DNA of 64,000 bases from QQWI01 sp964522015 (GCA_964522015.1 CAZFST010000005.1:1-64000), one strand, 5' to 3'; positions 9,233-18,360 are shown, counted from the stretch's first letter. Program-made: numbers and translations. Notes: generated from the sequence alone by a model not told the origin.

Positions 9233-9355
9233 GGTGAACCTCCTTATTAACCTTACTAGATAATGATATGTCATATTCAACATGTCGTCAACAATAAATA
9301 TATCTAATAGAGTATAAATCGATTTTGCGATGACAAAAAATACAAATGACTCAAA

Positions 9356-9403
9356 GGGACGTGCACCGAGCGCTACCTAAGGGGAGCACTCGGTGCACGT
9401 CCC
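9356..9403. repeat. REP-like palindrome with perfect 15-bp arms
   Basis: The arms GGGACGTGCACCGAG (9356-9370) and CTCGGTGCACGTCCC (9389-9403) are perfect inverted repeats around an 18-base spacer. The right side continues into CATGGCTCA, the boundary seen in the other elements. It lies between the XRE gene promoter region and the isc terminator. Confidence 0.8.
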
Positions 9404-9445
9404 CATGGCTCACTTTCAAGTAAAAACCGAATCAAAGCTGGTCTT

Positions 9446-9605
9446 CGCAACAAAAAAGACCATACAACAATGGCATGTTGTAAGGTCTTTGGTATTCTAA
9501 TTTTGCTTTTGTGCTTCTACTTTTGCACTTTTCTTTATTCGTTTTCGTGCTCACCATGATCATCATGCTCTTCGTGGGGATCAAAGCCATCTAGTTGCGC
9601 ATAGT
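9446..9605. repeat. Direct repeat: iscU 3' end plus terminator (second copy at 7119-7290)
   Basis: The two blocks align almost end to end. Each holds a terminator hairpin, an AT-rich run (ATTTTGCTT...GTGCTT) and the last 22 codons of iscU, with a few substitutions and one indel of about 9 bases. The copies are in the same orientation and enclose the XRE-ATPase-DUF3226 island. Confidence 0.85.
9452..9490 (-). terminator. Rho-independent terminator of the isc operon
   Basis: Read on the minus strand, AAAGACCTTACAACA pairs with TGTTGTATGGTCTTT around a short loop and is followed by T residues. It lies 45 bases beyond the iscU stop. Confidence 0.85.
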
Positions 9606-9978
9606 GCTTGCCTGTTTTTTGTGCGTAGTCGTAAACTGCTGCTTTTAGAGCTTGCTCTGCAAGCACTGAACAGTGAACTTTTACAGCTGGCAAGCCGCCA
9701 AGTGCTTCTAGTACGTCTTTGTTGGTGATATCAAGGGCTTCTGTTACGGTTTTGCCTTTGATAATCACGGTTGCCATTGAAGATGAGGCAACTGCTGAGC
9801 CACAGCCGAATGTTTTGAATTTGATATCTTCAATCACTTCGTCTTCTGTGATTCGAAGATATATTTTCATGATATCGCCGCATTTGACGTTACCAACTTG
9901 ACCTACGCCGTCAGCGTTTTCTATTTCGCCAACATTTTGAGGATTCATAAAGTGCTCCATTACCATTTCATTATACAT
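9535..9978 (-). CDS. iscU: Fe-S cluster assembly scaffold IscU/NifU-like
   Basis: A 147-residue cytosolic scaffold on which [2Fe-2S] and [4Fe-4S] clusters are built from sulfur delivered by IscS. The three ligand cysteines are in their family positions: VGNVKCGD, FKTFGCGSA and VKVHCSVLA. The N-terminal MYNEMVMEHFMNPQNVGE is typical. The histidine/aspartate/glutamate-rich tail (EEHDDHGEHENE) is characteristic of the NifU-like form in Clostridia. It starts 1 base after iscS ends. Its 3' end is duplicated at 7220. Confidence 0.96.
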   Translation of the reverse strand: MYNEMVMEHFMNPQNVGEIENADGVGQVGNVKCGDIMKIYLRITEDEVIEDIKFKTFGCGSAVASSSMATVIIKGKTVTEALDITNKDVLEALGGLPAVKVHCSVLAEQALKAAVYDYAQKTGKHYAQLDGFDPHEEHDDHGEHENE

Positions 9979-9979
9979 A

Positions 9980-11161
9980 CTACTTTCCTCCCTTAGTCAC
10001 AGCTTCGTAAAGTGGCGACATTTGTCGCAAACGATCCACAATGAACACCAATTGCTCAACTGTGTAATCAATATCTTCTTCAGTGGTGAAATCACCAACT
10101 GTCAATCTCAATGAACCATGGGCGATTTCGTGGGGCAAACCGATGCCCATTAATACGTGTGACGGATCTAAAGAACCGGATGTGCAAGCAGACCCGCTTG
10201 AACCTGCAATGCCTTTGATATCAAGGCTCAGCAGTAATGATTCTCCCTCTATAAACTCGAAGGAAAAGTTCACATTACCTGGATGACGATTGACCGGATG
10301 ACCGTTTAACTTAATATAGGGAATACGGTCCCTAATGGCCGTGATCATGCGATCTCTAAGACCTGTGGTATGTGCGATATGAGCTTCCAAATTTTCAGAT
10401 GCCATCACTGCCGCTTTTGCAAAACCGATAATGCCTGGCACGTTTTCTGTACCGGGTCTACGCTTCCGTTCTTGAGCGCCACCGTGGATCATGTTGGCAA
10501 TTTTAACGCCTTTTCTAATGTAAAGTGCGCCGATGCCTTTTGGGCCGTAAATCTTGTGGCCTGAAATGGACATTAAGTCAATTTTTGAAGCGACAACGTC
10601 AATTGCCATGTTACCGAAGGCTTGGACAGCGTCCGTATGGAAAATAACGCCCCGCTCACGACAGATTTCGCCAATGGCTGCCACATCTTGTACTGTCCCG
10701 ATTTCGTTGTTGACATACATGATGGAAACCATCACTGTGGTGTCTTTAATGGCCGCTTTGAGGGCATCAAGAGAAATGAGGCCGTCTCCGTCTACTGGTA
10801 GATAAGTGACGTCGTACCCTTCTTTTTTAAGGGCTTCGCAGGTGTGCAGCATGGCGTGGTGCTCGATTGTGGTTGTGATGATGTGATTTCCTTTGGTAGC
10901 GTTTGCAGCCATGACACCACGGACAGCCCAGTTATCTGATTCTGTGCCACCAGCTGTGAAATAAACTTCGTCGCCTTTTGCGTTGAAGGTATTGGCAATG
11001 GCTGCTCTTGCATCTGCAACAGCATTTTTAACGTCTCTGCCAAATGAATGGACACTTGATGGGTTACCAAAATGCTCTGTAAAATACGGGAGCATGGCTT
11101 CCACAACTTCTTTTTTAGTGGGTGTGGTTGCGGAATAGTCCAGGTAAATACGTTTAGACAT
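9980..11161 (-). CDS. iscS: Cysteine desulfurase IscS/NifS
   Basis: A 393-residue PLP enzyme that converts cysteine to alanine and passes the sulfur to IscU. It carries the N-terminal YLDYSATTPT, the PLP lysine in SGHKIYGPKG and the mobile catalytic-cysteine loop GSSGSACTSGSLDPSHVL. It has full family length. The gene lies 2 bases after the Rrf2 regulator gene and just before iscU. Confidence 0.97.
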   Translation of the reverse strand: MSKRIYLDYSATTPTKKEVVEAMLPYFTEHFGNPSSVHSFGRDVKNAVADARAAIANTFNAKGDEVYFTAGGTESDNWAVRGVMAANATKGNHIITTTIEHHAMLHTCEALKKEGYDVTYLPVDGDGLISLDALKAAIKDTTVMVSIMYVNNEIGTVQDVAAIGEICRERGVIFHTDAVQAFGNMAIDVVASKIDLMSISGHKIYGPKGIGALYIRKGVKIANMIHGGAQERKRRPGTENVPGIIGFAKAAVMASENLEAHIAHTTGLRDRMITAIRDRIPYIKLNGHPVNRHPGNVNFSFEFIEGESLLLSLDIKGIAGSSGSACTSGSLDPSHVLMGIGLPHEIAHGSLRLTVGDFTTEEDIDYTVEQLVFIVDRLRQMSPLYEAVTKGGK

Positions 11162-11163
11162 GG

Positions 11164-11601
11164 TTATGCCTCCTCAGTGATTTTTGCGATAGTGAAATGA
11201 TCTTTCACCATATCTTCTAATGTAATTGACTCAATAACGTCGTCAACTGCTGTCGTAATCTTTTCCCAAATCAGGCGGGTGACGCAGTAATTTGCATTGC
11301 CGCAATCCGATTCTTCTTCTAACACACAATCCGATGCTAAAATGGGACCTTCCAGGGTTTTGAGAATGTGTCCCACCGTGATTTCTTTTGGTAATCTACT
11401 GAGTAGATAACCCCCATGGGCACCACGGACACTTGTAATTAAGCCTTCTTTACGCAGGGGTAAAAAGAGCTGTTCTAGATAATTGATGGATAAATTTTGA
11501 GACGCGGCAATGGACGACAGTGCCACTGGGCCATTGCCATACTGCAAAGCCAGTACAAACATAGCTTTAAGTCCATAACGCCCTTTGGTTGATAAAATCA
11601 T
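11164..11601 (-). CDS. iscR: Rrf2-family regulator, IscR-like
   Basis: A 145-residue winged-helix repressor (MILSTKGRYGLKAMFVLA, recognition region LSINYLEQLFLPLRKEGLI). Three cysteines (DCVLEEESDCGNANYC) sit where IscR binds its [2Fe-2S] cluster, although the spacing (7 and 5 residues between) is not identical to E. coli IscR. As first gene of the isc operon it should sense Fe-S status and repress its own promoter. CymR-type control is an alternative, but cysteines argue for cluster sensing. Confidence 0.88.
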   Translation of the reverse strand: MILSTKGRYGLKAMFVLALQYGNGPVALSSIAASQNLSINYLEQLFLPLRKEGLITSVRGAHGGYLLSRLPKEITVGHILKTLEGPILASDCVLEEESDCGNANYCVTRLIWEKITTAVDDVIESITLEDMVKDHFTIAKITEEA

Positions 11602-11642
11602 ATGGTCACCAATCCCTACTAGTCTACTTGGAATTCTACTTA

Positions 11643-11671
11643 AGTATAGTATACCCTACTTAAAGTGTCAA
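11643..11671 (-). promoter_or_regulatory. Sigma-70-type promoter of the isc operon
   Basis: On the minus strand TTGACA, a 17-base spacer and TATACT give a near-consensus promoter. The flanking sequence repeats ACTTAAGTAG and AAGTAGACTAG, which could be Rrf2 operator half-sites overlapping the -10 region and the start of transcription. Confidence 0.85.
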
Positions 11672-11727
11672 GATTGAATTGTTATTCTTATAACAATATT
11701 TTTGGCTAAATACTAAGGTTATGAGCT

Positions 11728-13062
11728 TTAGTCTGGGTCCTTTTCCAATAACAACTTTGGTGGATTCACCGCAATTGTGATAAATGCTGTGGTGCTGTAG
11801 CTGAGAATTACCAGGGCCACTAAGGACCAAAGAATGGCGGAATAATTAAATTCGATGGAAATATAGGTGCCAATTGCTGGTGAAACCATCCAGCCGAGGC
11901 TCCCTACTAGACCCTGAATACCGAAGAGCATCCCCCTTTTGCCGGGGTCTGTTTGTTCTGCTGTCATGGCGGTTACAAGGGGTTCTACACCTCCGATAAT
12001 CAAGAATATCAAGGTGTAGACGATGGTGAAACTGACCAAATTATTGGCGAAATTGACGGCTATGGTGGTGAAGAATGATGCGATTAGCATCAATTTAATC
12101 AATAATAGTTTATTGTATTTGTCCCCAAGAAAGCTGATGCCTATGCCAGAGAGGGCCGTGGCAAATCCCACAAAACCATTGATATTGCCTGTGGTTGATG
12201 CGGCCCCCACCAATGTGCCGGTGATTTCCTGAACGTATAGGGGGATAAAGGGGGCGAATACGGTTCTGAGCACCCGTTGAAAAAACAGGAGTAGGAGCAT
12301 TAGCACTATGGTGTAGGTGATAATGCCACCAGGGGATTTAGACTTTGAAGGTTCTATTGCTGGTGCATCTTGGGACGATGCTTCTAAACCTGATAGCTTG
12401 TCTAGTGAAGTAGCAGGGACAGAATCGGCATTAGCAGAAATGTTATCTGGAGAAACAGCCTCAGCAACTTTTTCTGGTTTCACAAAAAAGGTTACCATTA
12501 AAAAAGCGATAATCATGACAAAGGCACCCACCCAAAAGCTGGTTCGGTAGCCAAAGAGTTCTGCCACGTGGCCACCTAACAAGGGGCCCAGTGAGTAACC
12601 AATAAAGGTGGATGAGGATAAAAAACCTAGGGCAAATGATAAACGGCGATTTGGGGTGTTAACCGCAACAAATGCCGATGCCGCTGTTACGGTTCCGGTA
12701 AATAGACCCTGGAATAAACGGAGCAGCACCAGGTGCCAAATTTGCTGTGCAAAACCCATTGCCCCGATAATAAAAAACGCTGCGATCATGGCCCGTTGAA
12801 GCATGAGTTTTTGCCCAAACCTGTCAGAAAGGATGCCCCAAATCGGGGACATCATAGCCATGGTAATGGCCGGGGCCGCACTTAAAATACCGGTGTAGAG
12901 CTTAATAGCCACGGGATCTGTCACCCCTAGCTCTTGTATGTAATAAGGTATAAAGGGTAATCCGAATCCAAAACTAATTAGGGAAACCACCTGTGCCATC
13001 CAAAGAACCACCAGGTTGATTTGCCACCGCTGCATATTTAAAATACGGTTTTTAAGATCCAT
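11728..13062 (-). CDS. MFS multidrug efflux transporter
   Basis: A 444-residue inner-membrane protein with 12 predicted helices in two halves. The family motif A region is visible as WGILSDRFGQKLMLQRA, and the second half contains FLGDKYNKLLLIKL. The best guess is export of hydrophobic drugs, as for MdtG/Bmr-like proteins. The two halves are joined by an unusually long hydrophilic loop (about residues 205-245), rich in Ser, Ala, Asp and Pro. It stands alone, with the regulator-free isc promoter region downstream. The substrate cannot be told from sequence. Confidence 0.85.
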   Translation of the reverse strand: MDLKNRILNMQRWQINLVVLWMAQVVSLISFGFGLPFIPYYIQELGVTDPVAIKLYTGILSAAPAITMAMMSPIWGILSDRFGQKLMLQRAMIAAFFIIGAMGFAQQIWHLVLLRLFQGLFTGTVTAASAFVAVNTPNRRLSFALGFLSSSTFIGYSLGPLLGGHVAELFGYRTSFWVGAFVMIIAFLMVTFFVKPEKVAEAVSPDNISANADSVPATSLDKLSGLEASSQDAPAIEPSKSKSPGGIITYTIVLMLLLLFFQRVLRTVFAPFIPLYVQEITGTLVGAASTTGNINGFVGFATALSGIGISFLGDKYNKLLLIKLMLIASFFTTIAVNFANNLVSFTIVYTLIFLIIGGVEPLVTAMTAEQTDPGKRGMLFGIQGLVGSLGWMVSPAIGTYISIEFNYSAILWSLVALVILSYSTTAFITIAVNPPKLLLEKDPD

Positions 13063-13285
13063 TTATTGCTCCTATTTTGCGCTCGTCATCCTAGTTTACC
13101 ACAGAATTCGGTACCTGTGGGACCTATAATGTACGGGGCTCAAAAGGTATTTTAAAGTTGAGTAAATGGCGTTAAATGGGTTTGAAAGTTGCCTAACATA
13201 TTTTTAAAAATCATTTCACCACTTATGAATTGGTGGTAAACTAGTTTATAGACCAATCCAGATTTTCTAAAAGAAAGGCACCCAA

Positions 13286-13624
13286 ATGAACATTCAAATT
13301 TTTGGCAAAAAAAAGTGCTTTGAAACGAAAAAAGCAGAACGATACTTTAAAGAAAGACGCATTAAAGTGCAGATGATCGATCTACTGGATAAGGGAATCA
13401 GCGCCGGTGAGTTAAAGGCTGTGGCCCAACGCATCGGTCTTGAAAACCTAATTGATCAGACCTCTCCTTTTTACGAAGAAAGTGACCTTGGCTATACCCG
13501 AGATCCAGAAACCATCACCAAAATACTCTTGGACTACACAGAAGTGCTAAAAACGCCCATTGTCCGAAACGGCAAGCTAGCAACTGTGGGCTTTGTGCCT
13601 GAAGTGTGGAAAACCTGGGAGTAA
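13286..13624 (+). CDS. ArsC/Spx-family thioredoxin-fold protein
   Basis: A 112-residue protein of the arsenate reductase-like family. It has the N-terminal MNIQIFGKKKCFETKKAERYF with a single cysteine where ArsC/Spx have their redox cysteine, and LKTPIVRNGKLATVGF matching the family cis-proline region (TPIVR). It lacks a CxxC motif, so it could be a glutathione/thioredoxin-linked reductase or a regulator of RNA polymerase. The gene is monocistronic, with a terminator directly behind it. Confidence 0.8.
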   Translation: MNIQIFGKKKCFETKKAERYFKERRIKVQMIDLLDKGISAGELKAVAQRIGLENLIDQTSPFYEESDLGYTRDPETITKILLDYTEVLKTPIVRNGKLATVGFVPEVWKTWE

Positions 13625-13627
13625 AAC

Positions 13628-13654
13628 GAGCCACGGTGCACGTCCCCCTGGCTC
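13628..13654. repeat. REP-like palindrome, short form
   Basis: A 27-base element with terminal inverted repeats GAGCCA/TGGCTC around the core CGGTGCACGTCCCC. It is an exact reverse complement of the copy at 27909-27935, 14 kb away. It begins 4 bases after the stop codon at 13624. Confidence 0.85.
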
Positions 13655-13689
13655 AAAAAACCGCCTATCATCTCTGAGGGCGGTTTTTT
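13655..13689. terminator. Bidirectional terminator between convergent genes
   Basis: AAAAAACCGCC pairs with GGCGGTTTTTT around a 13-base loop. It serves the ArsC-like gene on the plus strand and the TPR gene on the minus strand, whose stop is at 13697. Confidence 0.85.
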
Positions 13690-13696
13690 ATTTGTG

Positions 13697-16057
13697 TCAT
13701 ATAGTGTTTATAAACTGCTTCATGCGGGTTAGTACCGTGCCTTCCAGTTCAGCCTTCAGTTCTTTGGCTTTCTCACTGGTTGGCATTTTTTTGAGCCATT
13801 GTTCCACAACTCCACGGGCCTCCCGCTTTAGTTGCTGCTTTTGATACAGGCGAACTTTCAAGGACAGCATCACCTCTTGATCCGGATACAGCTGCAAAAA
13901 TGCATCGCAAACTTCGTGGGACAAACCAAGGTCCCCATGCATATAAAGGGACCAAGCCTTATTTCTTAGGGCCATTTCCAGTTGACTATCAATCCCTAGG
14001 GCTTTATCACAAGCCCCGATGGCCCGTGGGTAATCGGCCAATTGGTAATAGCAATAACTGATACAAATTAGCGGATCCAAGGCTTTCTCATCCTTTTCCA
14101 TGGCCGTTTTCAAGGCGGCGATGGCCCCATGATAATCCTCTAAATCCGACAGGGCATGGCCATAACCATAATCATAACGCCACTGGTCTGGATTCAGTTG
14201 GATGGCTCTCAGGTAAGCATCCGCAGCCAGTTTAGGTTGCTCCAGCCTAGTATAACAATCCCCCAACAAGTCAAAACACAAATCCGAATCCTTACCGGCG
14301 GTTTCAACGTGGGGCACTAAGATGTCCACCCCTTCTTGAAACCCCTCCAGCATGTAATGGCATCTGGCCAGTGACAAGACCCCTTCCCCATGGCCCGGTT
14401 CTTGCTCTAAAATATATTCATAGCCAGAAAGCGCTTGTTCATATTGATGGTCGTATCTAAAGGCATCAGCTTTATAAAGGGCAAACTTCACCGAATGAGC
14501 CTGATGATCCATGGCCTTTTGATAAAGCTTATGGACCTCCGAATACAACCCTTGGGCCATTAAAGCCTGAAAACAAACATCGTAAGCAGCCTCAAGAGAA
14601 GGTAGGTATTGCAAGGTTTTTTGGGCATCTGTCACCGCTTTTTCAAACTCATTCAGTCCAAACCAAGCCAAAGCACGGTTTTTTAAGATAAACGTGGCAT
14701 TTGGAAATAGACCAATCCCCTCATTACAAACCTCAATGGCCTCATCAAAGCGCCCCACTTTTGTCAGCGCATGACCATAATTATTGAATAGCACAGGATC
14801 AGCTTCATGGTAAAGCAAGGTGTGTTGGTAGGCCAAAATCGCCTCTTCAAAGGCCCCCTGATTATGATAAAGGTCCGCCTGCCTAAACCAAGCCCGCCCA
14901 TCTTCAGGATGGTTGGCAAGAATCGTTTCCAAATTTTTCTCAACATCCTCATCCGCAATCTGATTGGTCATAAACCGAAGGTCCAAAACCAACATTTCCT
15001 TATCAAAATCAGGCTCCAGGGCAAGCTCCCCTTCCAATTGCTTGAGGTAATAGGTCCGATTGCAAGTTAACAGACTCTCAACCTCTTGATTCCCAGGAAA
15101 ATGCTTAACTAAAATTTCATATGCCCCAACCGCCTCCGCAAAGCGCCCAAGGGACATATAAGCCCTACCTAAGTGAAAACGACTGCCCTGACTAGTGGGT
15201 TTAATAGCCAAGGCCCGTTCATAATCAAGAGCCGCAGCAGCCATATGACCCAGTCTAAAGTTTAGCTCCCCACGATAAAAAAACACATCCAGATTTGATG
15301 GGTTGACTTGTGCACATTGGTCAAATTGTGTGATGGCAAGGTCTAAGTGTCCCAGGGCCCCATGGCATCTAGCGCTTAAGACCCCTACATTGGTTTGCTC
15401 TGGAAATTGTGCACTTAGCACTTCTAATAGGGTCTGGCAGCGGTCGTAGCGGTTTTTCTCAAAAGCATCTTCCGCTACTAAGAGATCATCAAGGAAAGCC
15501 TGAGCGCCTTTTCCCAGTGTGGCAATTTCACGGTATTCAATGGTATGAATCTCCCGAATGCAATCAAATAGGTGATTGACAAAAGCCTCTGGCAAATTCA
15601 CCAGCAGGGTTTCCCTTTGCTCAGTCCAACAAAAAACGCTGTCCAGTTCTTGCCAGACACCCTGGGGCATTCTATAATTGGACATCAAAAAATCCAATAA
15701 TTTTGTGGCCACTTCACCAGCAGTATCGATATGATGACAAATTCCCTGCTCTAGTAAGCCTCGCCACTGAAGGGGATCAATCCGCTTACCAAAATCTTGA
15801 TAGAGGTTTTGGACGGCCATCAAAAAACCTTCAACGGTGCTTAAGGTAACGGTGCTTACGGTAACAACGTCCACTTCAGCACCCTGATCCACTTGGGATT
15901 TTGCATAATTCATTGCATTTTCGTAGCTTTCCCGCAGCTGCTGAAAGCCCTCTGGATCTTTCTCTGGAGAATACAAAGGCAATAGATTTGAGTAGGCCTG
16001 ACGAATGGCTTTTGTATCCTTGGTGATTTCAATTTTTAGTTTCTCAAAACAGATCAT
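13697..16057 (-). CDS. J-domain-like TPR co-chaperone
   Basis: A 786-residue cytosolic protein. Residues 1-50 resemble a J-domain (IRQAYSNLLPLYSPEKDPEGFQ), with SPE in place of the canonical HPD. The rest, from about 200 on, is a solenoid of tetratricopeptide repeats (for example AWFRQADLYHNQGAFEEAILAY). The start at 16057 is preferred because its ATG shares a base with the stop of the Hsp70 gene (TAATG), giving translational coupling. An in-frame ATG 18 bases upstream is also possible. It probably targets clients to, or stimulates, the Hsp70 encoded just upstream. Confidence 0.75.
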   Translation of the reverse strand: MICFEKLKIEITKDTKAIRQAYSNLLPLYSPEKDPEGFQQLRESYENAMNYAKSQVDQGAEVDVVTVSTVTLSTVEGFLMAVQNLYQDFGKRIDPLQWRGLLEQGICHHIDTAGEVATKLLDFLMSNYRMPQGVWQELDSVFCWTEQRETLLVNLPEAFVNHLFDCIREIHTIEYREIATLGKGAQAFLDDLLVAEDAFEKNRYDRCQTLLEVLSAQFPEQTNVGVLSARCHGALGHLDLAITQFDQCAQVNPSNLDVFFYRGELNFRLGHMAAAALDYERALAIKPTSQGSRFHLGRAYMSLGRFAEAVGAYEILVKHFPGNQEVESLLTCNRTYYLKQLEGELALEPDFDKEMLVLDLRFMTNQIADEDVEKNLETILANHPEDGRAWFRQADLYHNQGAFEEAILAYQHTLLYHEADPVLFNNYGHALTKVGRFDEAIEVCNEGIGLFPNATFILKNRALAWFGLNEFEKAVTDAQKTLQYLPSLEAAYDVCFQALMAQGLYSEVHKLYQKAMDHQAHSVKFALYKADAFRYDHQYEQALSGYEYILEQEPGHGEGVLSLARCHYMLEGFQEGVDILVPHVETAGKDSDLCFDLLGDCYTRLEQPKLAADAYLRAIQLNPDQWRYDYGYGHALSDLEDYHGAIAALKTAMEKDEKALDPLICISYCYYQLADYPRAIGACDKALGIDSQLEMALRNKAWSLYMHGDLGLSHEVCDAFLQLYPDQEVMLSLKVRLYQKQQLKREARGVVEQWLKKMPTSEKAKELKAELEGTVLTRMKQFINTI

Positions 16058-17754
16058 TAAAAGTCGCCCCCACAATCAATTTGATTAAAGTAATCAGTCA
16101 CGCGCTTTTGTTGGATTCTTATTTGCAATAAATCTTGGGTATCTAGAGCGGCTTCAAAATCTGAGATTACACGGGCAATCTGCTCCCGCATCTCCCCTTT
16201 ATACTCTTCGTAAAGCCGTTCGCCTCTGGCAATCAGCCATAGGTTTTCTTGAGCTTCCCGTGGGTGGATTTTCAGGTGAGACAGGGCTTCAAATCTTGAT
16301 GTCATCTCCTCGGTGGTCATACCCCCGAGGGTCCTTGAAATCATTTCAATCCGTTTGTATCCAGTGGAAAGCACATGGACCTGCACCTCTAAAATCCCGT
16401 TGATGTCGTAGGTATACCGTACATCAACACACTCTTGTCCAGCGGGTTTTGGAGGGATTGCCACCAAGAGTTCCCCCAACAAAATATTATCCTTTGAGAG
16501 CCGAGATTCACCCTGCAGGATTTGAATCCGAAGCTCCTTTTGCAGGTCGTGCAGCGTATTTAGCCTTTCCACTCGACTGACAGGTATGGTGGTATTTCTC
16601 TCGATAATCGGCAGAAAGTGGCCTGACTCGTAGCCACCATTTCTAAGGGATTTGCTGACGTTAGTCCCCAGTGTATACGGGCAGACATCTGTTAAAATAA
16701 CCTCTTGAATCGGTGCATGTTTCCCTTTTAGGGCCCCTTGAACAGCCGCCCCTTGGGCAACTACTTGGTCAGGATCAATTGTGATATAGGGCATTTTACC
16801 AAATAATTTACTAATAAAGGTACGAATCATGGGCATTTTTGTGGCACCACCCACTAAAATCACACCATCCAGTTCTGCTACGTTTAGCTGGGAATCCCGT
16901 AAGGCCCTTTCTATTGGGGTCTTAATCCGACTGAGCAGGGGTTTTGCAAGGGCCTCAAATTGAGAAAGGCTAAGCTCTGTAGAAAATGGGGTCCCCTCTA
17001 TTTCAACGGACATGGTGACGGTATCGGTAAGCCCCAGTTGGCGCTTAACCACCTCAGCTTCTTTTCTGAGTTTTGCTAATTCAATGGCTGTTAACTGGTG
17101 CTTGAGTTTTTGGCTAACCCGTAAAAAATGTTGGGCGATAAGCTCGGTAAAATCTTCTCCACCAAGAAAATTGTCCCCCGCCACTGCCCGAACTTCCATA
17201 ATCCCATTGAATAAATCCAGGATGGACACATCAAAGGTGCCACCCCCTAAATCCACCACTAAAAACCGGGTATCCCCATGGCGTTCGTGGATGCCATAGG
17301 CGATGGCTGCTGCAGTGGGCTCAGAAATCATTCGCTCAACTTTAAGGCCAGCTAACTCCCCTGCACGGAGGGTGGCTTTCCTTTGGGTATCGCTAAAATA
17401 GGCGGGAACGCTGATTACGGCCTCGGTAATTTCCATGCCCAAGAAGTGCTCAGCGTCGGCCTTGAGGGATTTGATAATCAAAGAGGACAGTTCTTCTGGT
17501 AAAAAGACCTGTTGATTCAATTGCCAAGTTTTTTGACTGCCCATGTAACGCTTAAAAATTGACGCACACCGGTCTGGACGGGTCATTTGATATTCTTTGG
17601 CCACTTTTCCAATGAGGATATGCCCATTATCATCTACACCGACACAAGAAGGCGTTAAATTTTCATTAAATGCATTTGGAATCATCACGGACCCGCTCTG
17701 GGTCCAATAAGAGACCAAACTATTGGTTGTCCCTAAATCTATACCGATTATCAT
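16057..17754 (-). CDS. Short Hsp70 (DnaK/HscA-like) chaperone
   Basis: A 565-residue Hsp70. The ATPase domain is complete: IGIDLGTTNSLVSYW, the phosphate-2 motif DLGGGTFDVSIL and the adenosine motif GVILVGGATKMP. The substrate domain is short, and the C-terminal lid is reduced compared with the 610-640 residues of DnaK. AAGGTGG precedes the ATG. No grpE or dnaJ is adjacent; instead the J-like TPR gene follows in an overlapping reading frame. It is probably a specialised second Hsp70 rather than the housekeeping DnaK. Confidence 0.88.
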   Translation of the reverse strand: MIIGIDLGTTNSLVSYWTQSGSVMIPNAFNENLTPSCVGVDDNGHILIGKVAKEYQMTRPDRCASIFKRYMGSQKTWQLNQQVFLPEELSSLIIKSLKADAEHFLGMEITEAVISVPAYFSDTQRKATLRAGELAGLKVERMISEPTAAAIAYGIHERHGDTRFLVVDLGGGTFDVSILDLFNGIMEVRAVAGDNFLGGEDFTELIAQHFLRVSQKLKHQLTAIELAKLRKEAEVVKRQLGLTDTVTMSVEIEGTPFSTELSLSQFEALAKPLLSRIKTPIERALRDSQLNVAELDGVILVGGATKMPMIRTFISKLFGKMPYITIDPDQVVAQGAAVQGALKGKHAPIQEVILTDVCPYTLGTNVSKSLRNGGYESGHFLPIIERNTTIPVSRVERLNTLHDLQKELRIQILQGESRLSKDNILLGELLVAIPPKPAGQECVDVRYTYDINGILEVQVHVLSTGYKRIEMISRTLGGMTTEEMTSRFEALSHLKIHPREAQENLWLIARGERLYEEYKGEMREQIARVISDFEAALDTQDLLQIRIQQKRVTDYFNQIDCGGDF

Positions 17755-17841
17755 GGCGCACCACCTTATATGTACGAGGATTTATTTAATCTGCCATTAA
17801 TTGTAGCACAAATTCCAATATTTTAACAGCCAAGACGGGGC

Positions 17842-17866
17842 GAGCCAGGGGGACGTTTTTGCGAAG
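17842..17866. repeat. Partial REP-like element
   Basis: It begins GAGCCAGGGGGACG, as in the complete elements, then diverges into TTTTTGCGAAGCG and lacks the GTGCACC half. It lies in the gap between the Hsp70 gene promoter region and the ilv T-box. Confidence 0.55.
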
Positions 17867-17947
17867 CGTTTTCCACATTATTTTATTCGTTTTTTTTGCC
17901 AAAACCCTTTATAATGCAAGAAACATTTTAAAATTCTGAAAATTGTA

Positions 17948-17976
17948 TTGACGGAAGATGCCCATTCTTGTACACT
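17948..17976 (+). promoter_or_regulatory. Promoter of the T-box/ilv operon
   Basis: TTGACG, a 17-base spacer and TACACT precede the leader by about 10 bases, placing the transcription start near 17983. Confidence 0.7.
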
Positions 17977-17983
17977 AGTTTCA

Positions 17984-18257
17984 AATCATAGTAAGCCATG
18001 ACGGAGACAGTTGTTTTACGTACGCAGACAAAGAGAGCCGATGTTGCTGGAAATTCGGTACTGCAGTAAGATTATCATCCCTCCCGAGCTGTTCACCCAA
18101 GCGCTAGTGGACCATAAGCCATTAGCCCTAAGTGCAACCGATTAGTCACGTTATAGACTTAGACTTGTTAGAGTCGAAGAGGTGTTGTTTAACACAATTA
18201 AGGTGGTACCGCGGGAATAGACCCGCCCTTAAGCTTAGCTTAAGGGCGGGTTTTTTG
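17984..18257 (+). promoter_or_regulatory. T-box riboswitch leader of the ilv operon
   Basis: The leader contains the T-box core AGGTGGTACCGCGG at 18201-18214, which pairs with the NCCA end of uncharged tRNA. A strong terminator follows at 18222-18256. Upstream is a long stem I region; ATC at 18073-18078 (ATTATCATCC) is a candidate isoleucine specifier, consistent with ilvA as first gene, but I did not fold the stem to prove it. Uncharged tRNA would favour the antiterminator and switch on ilvA, the ACT subunit, ilvB and ilvC. Confidence 0.9.
18222..18256 (+). terminator. T-box-controlled terminator
   Basis: CCCGCCCTTAAGCT and AGCTTAAGGGCGGG form a 14-bp stem with a 1-base central gap (effectively a small loop), followed by TTTTTT. 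It is the attenuator of the ilv leader. Confidence 0.92.
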
Positions 18258-18360
18258 TACCTATTATTCCTTTAGCGGCCCGTCAAAACCCTCAGGATGC
18301 GTTTACTTGATAGTGTCAAATGTTTAATAAAACATTCTTATTATTTCTAGGAGGACTATC

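Noticed and set aside
9356..9403. Inverted repeat first read as a terminator of the XRE operon or as an insertion-sequence end
   Set aside because: It lacks a T-run and its core recurs in five other gaps, so it belongs to the REP-like family.
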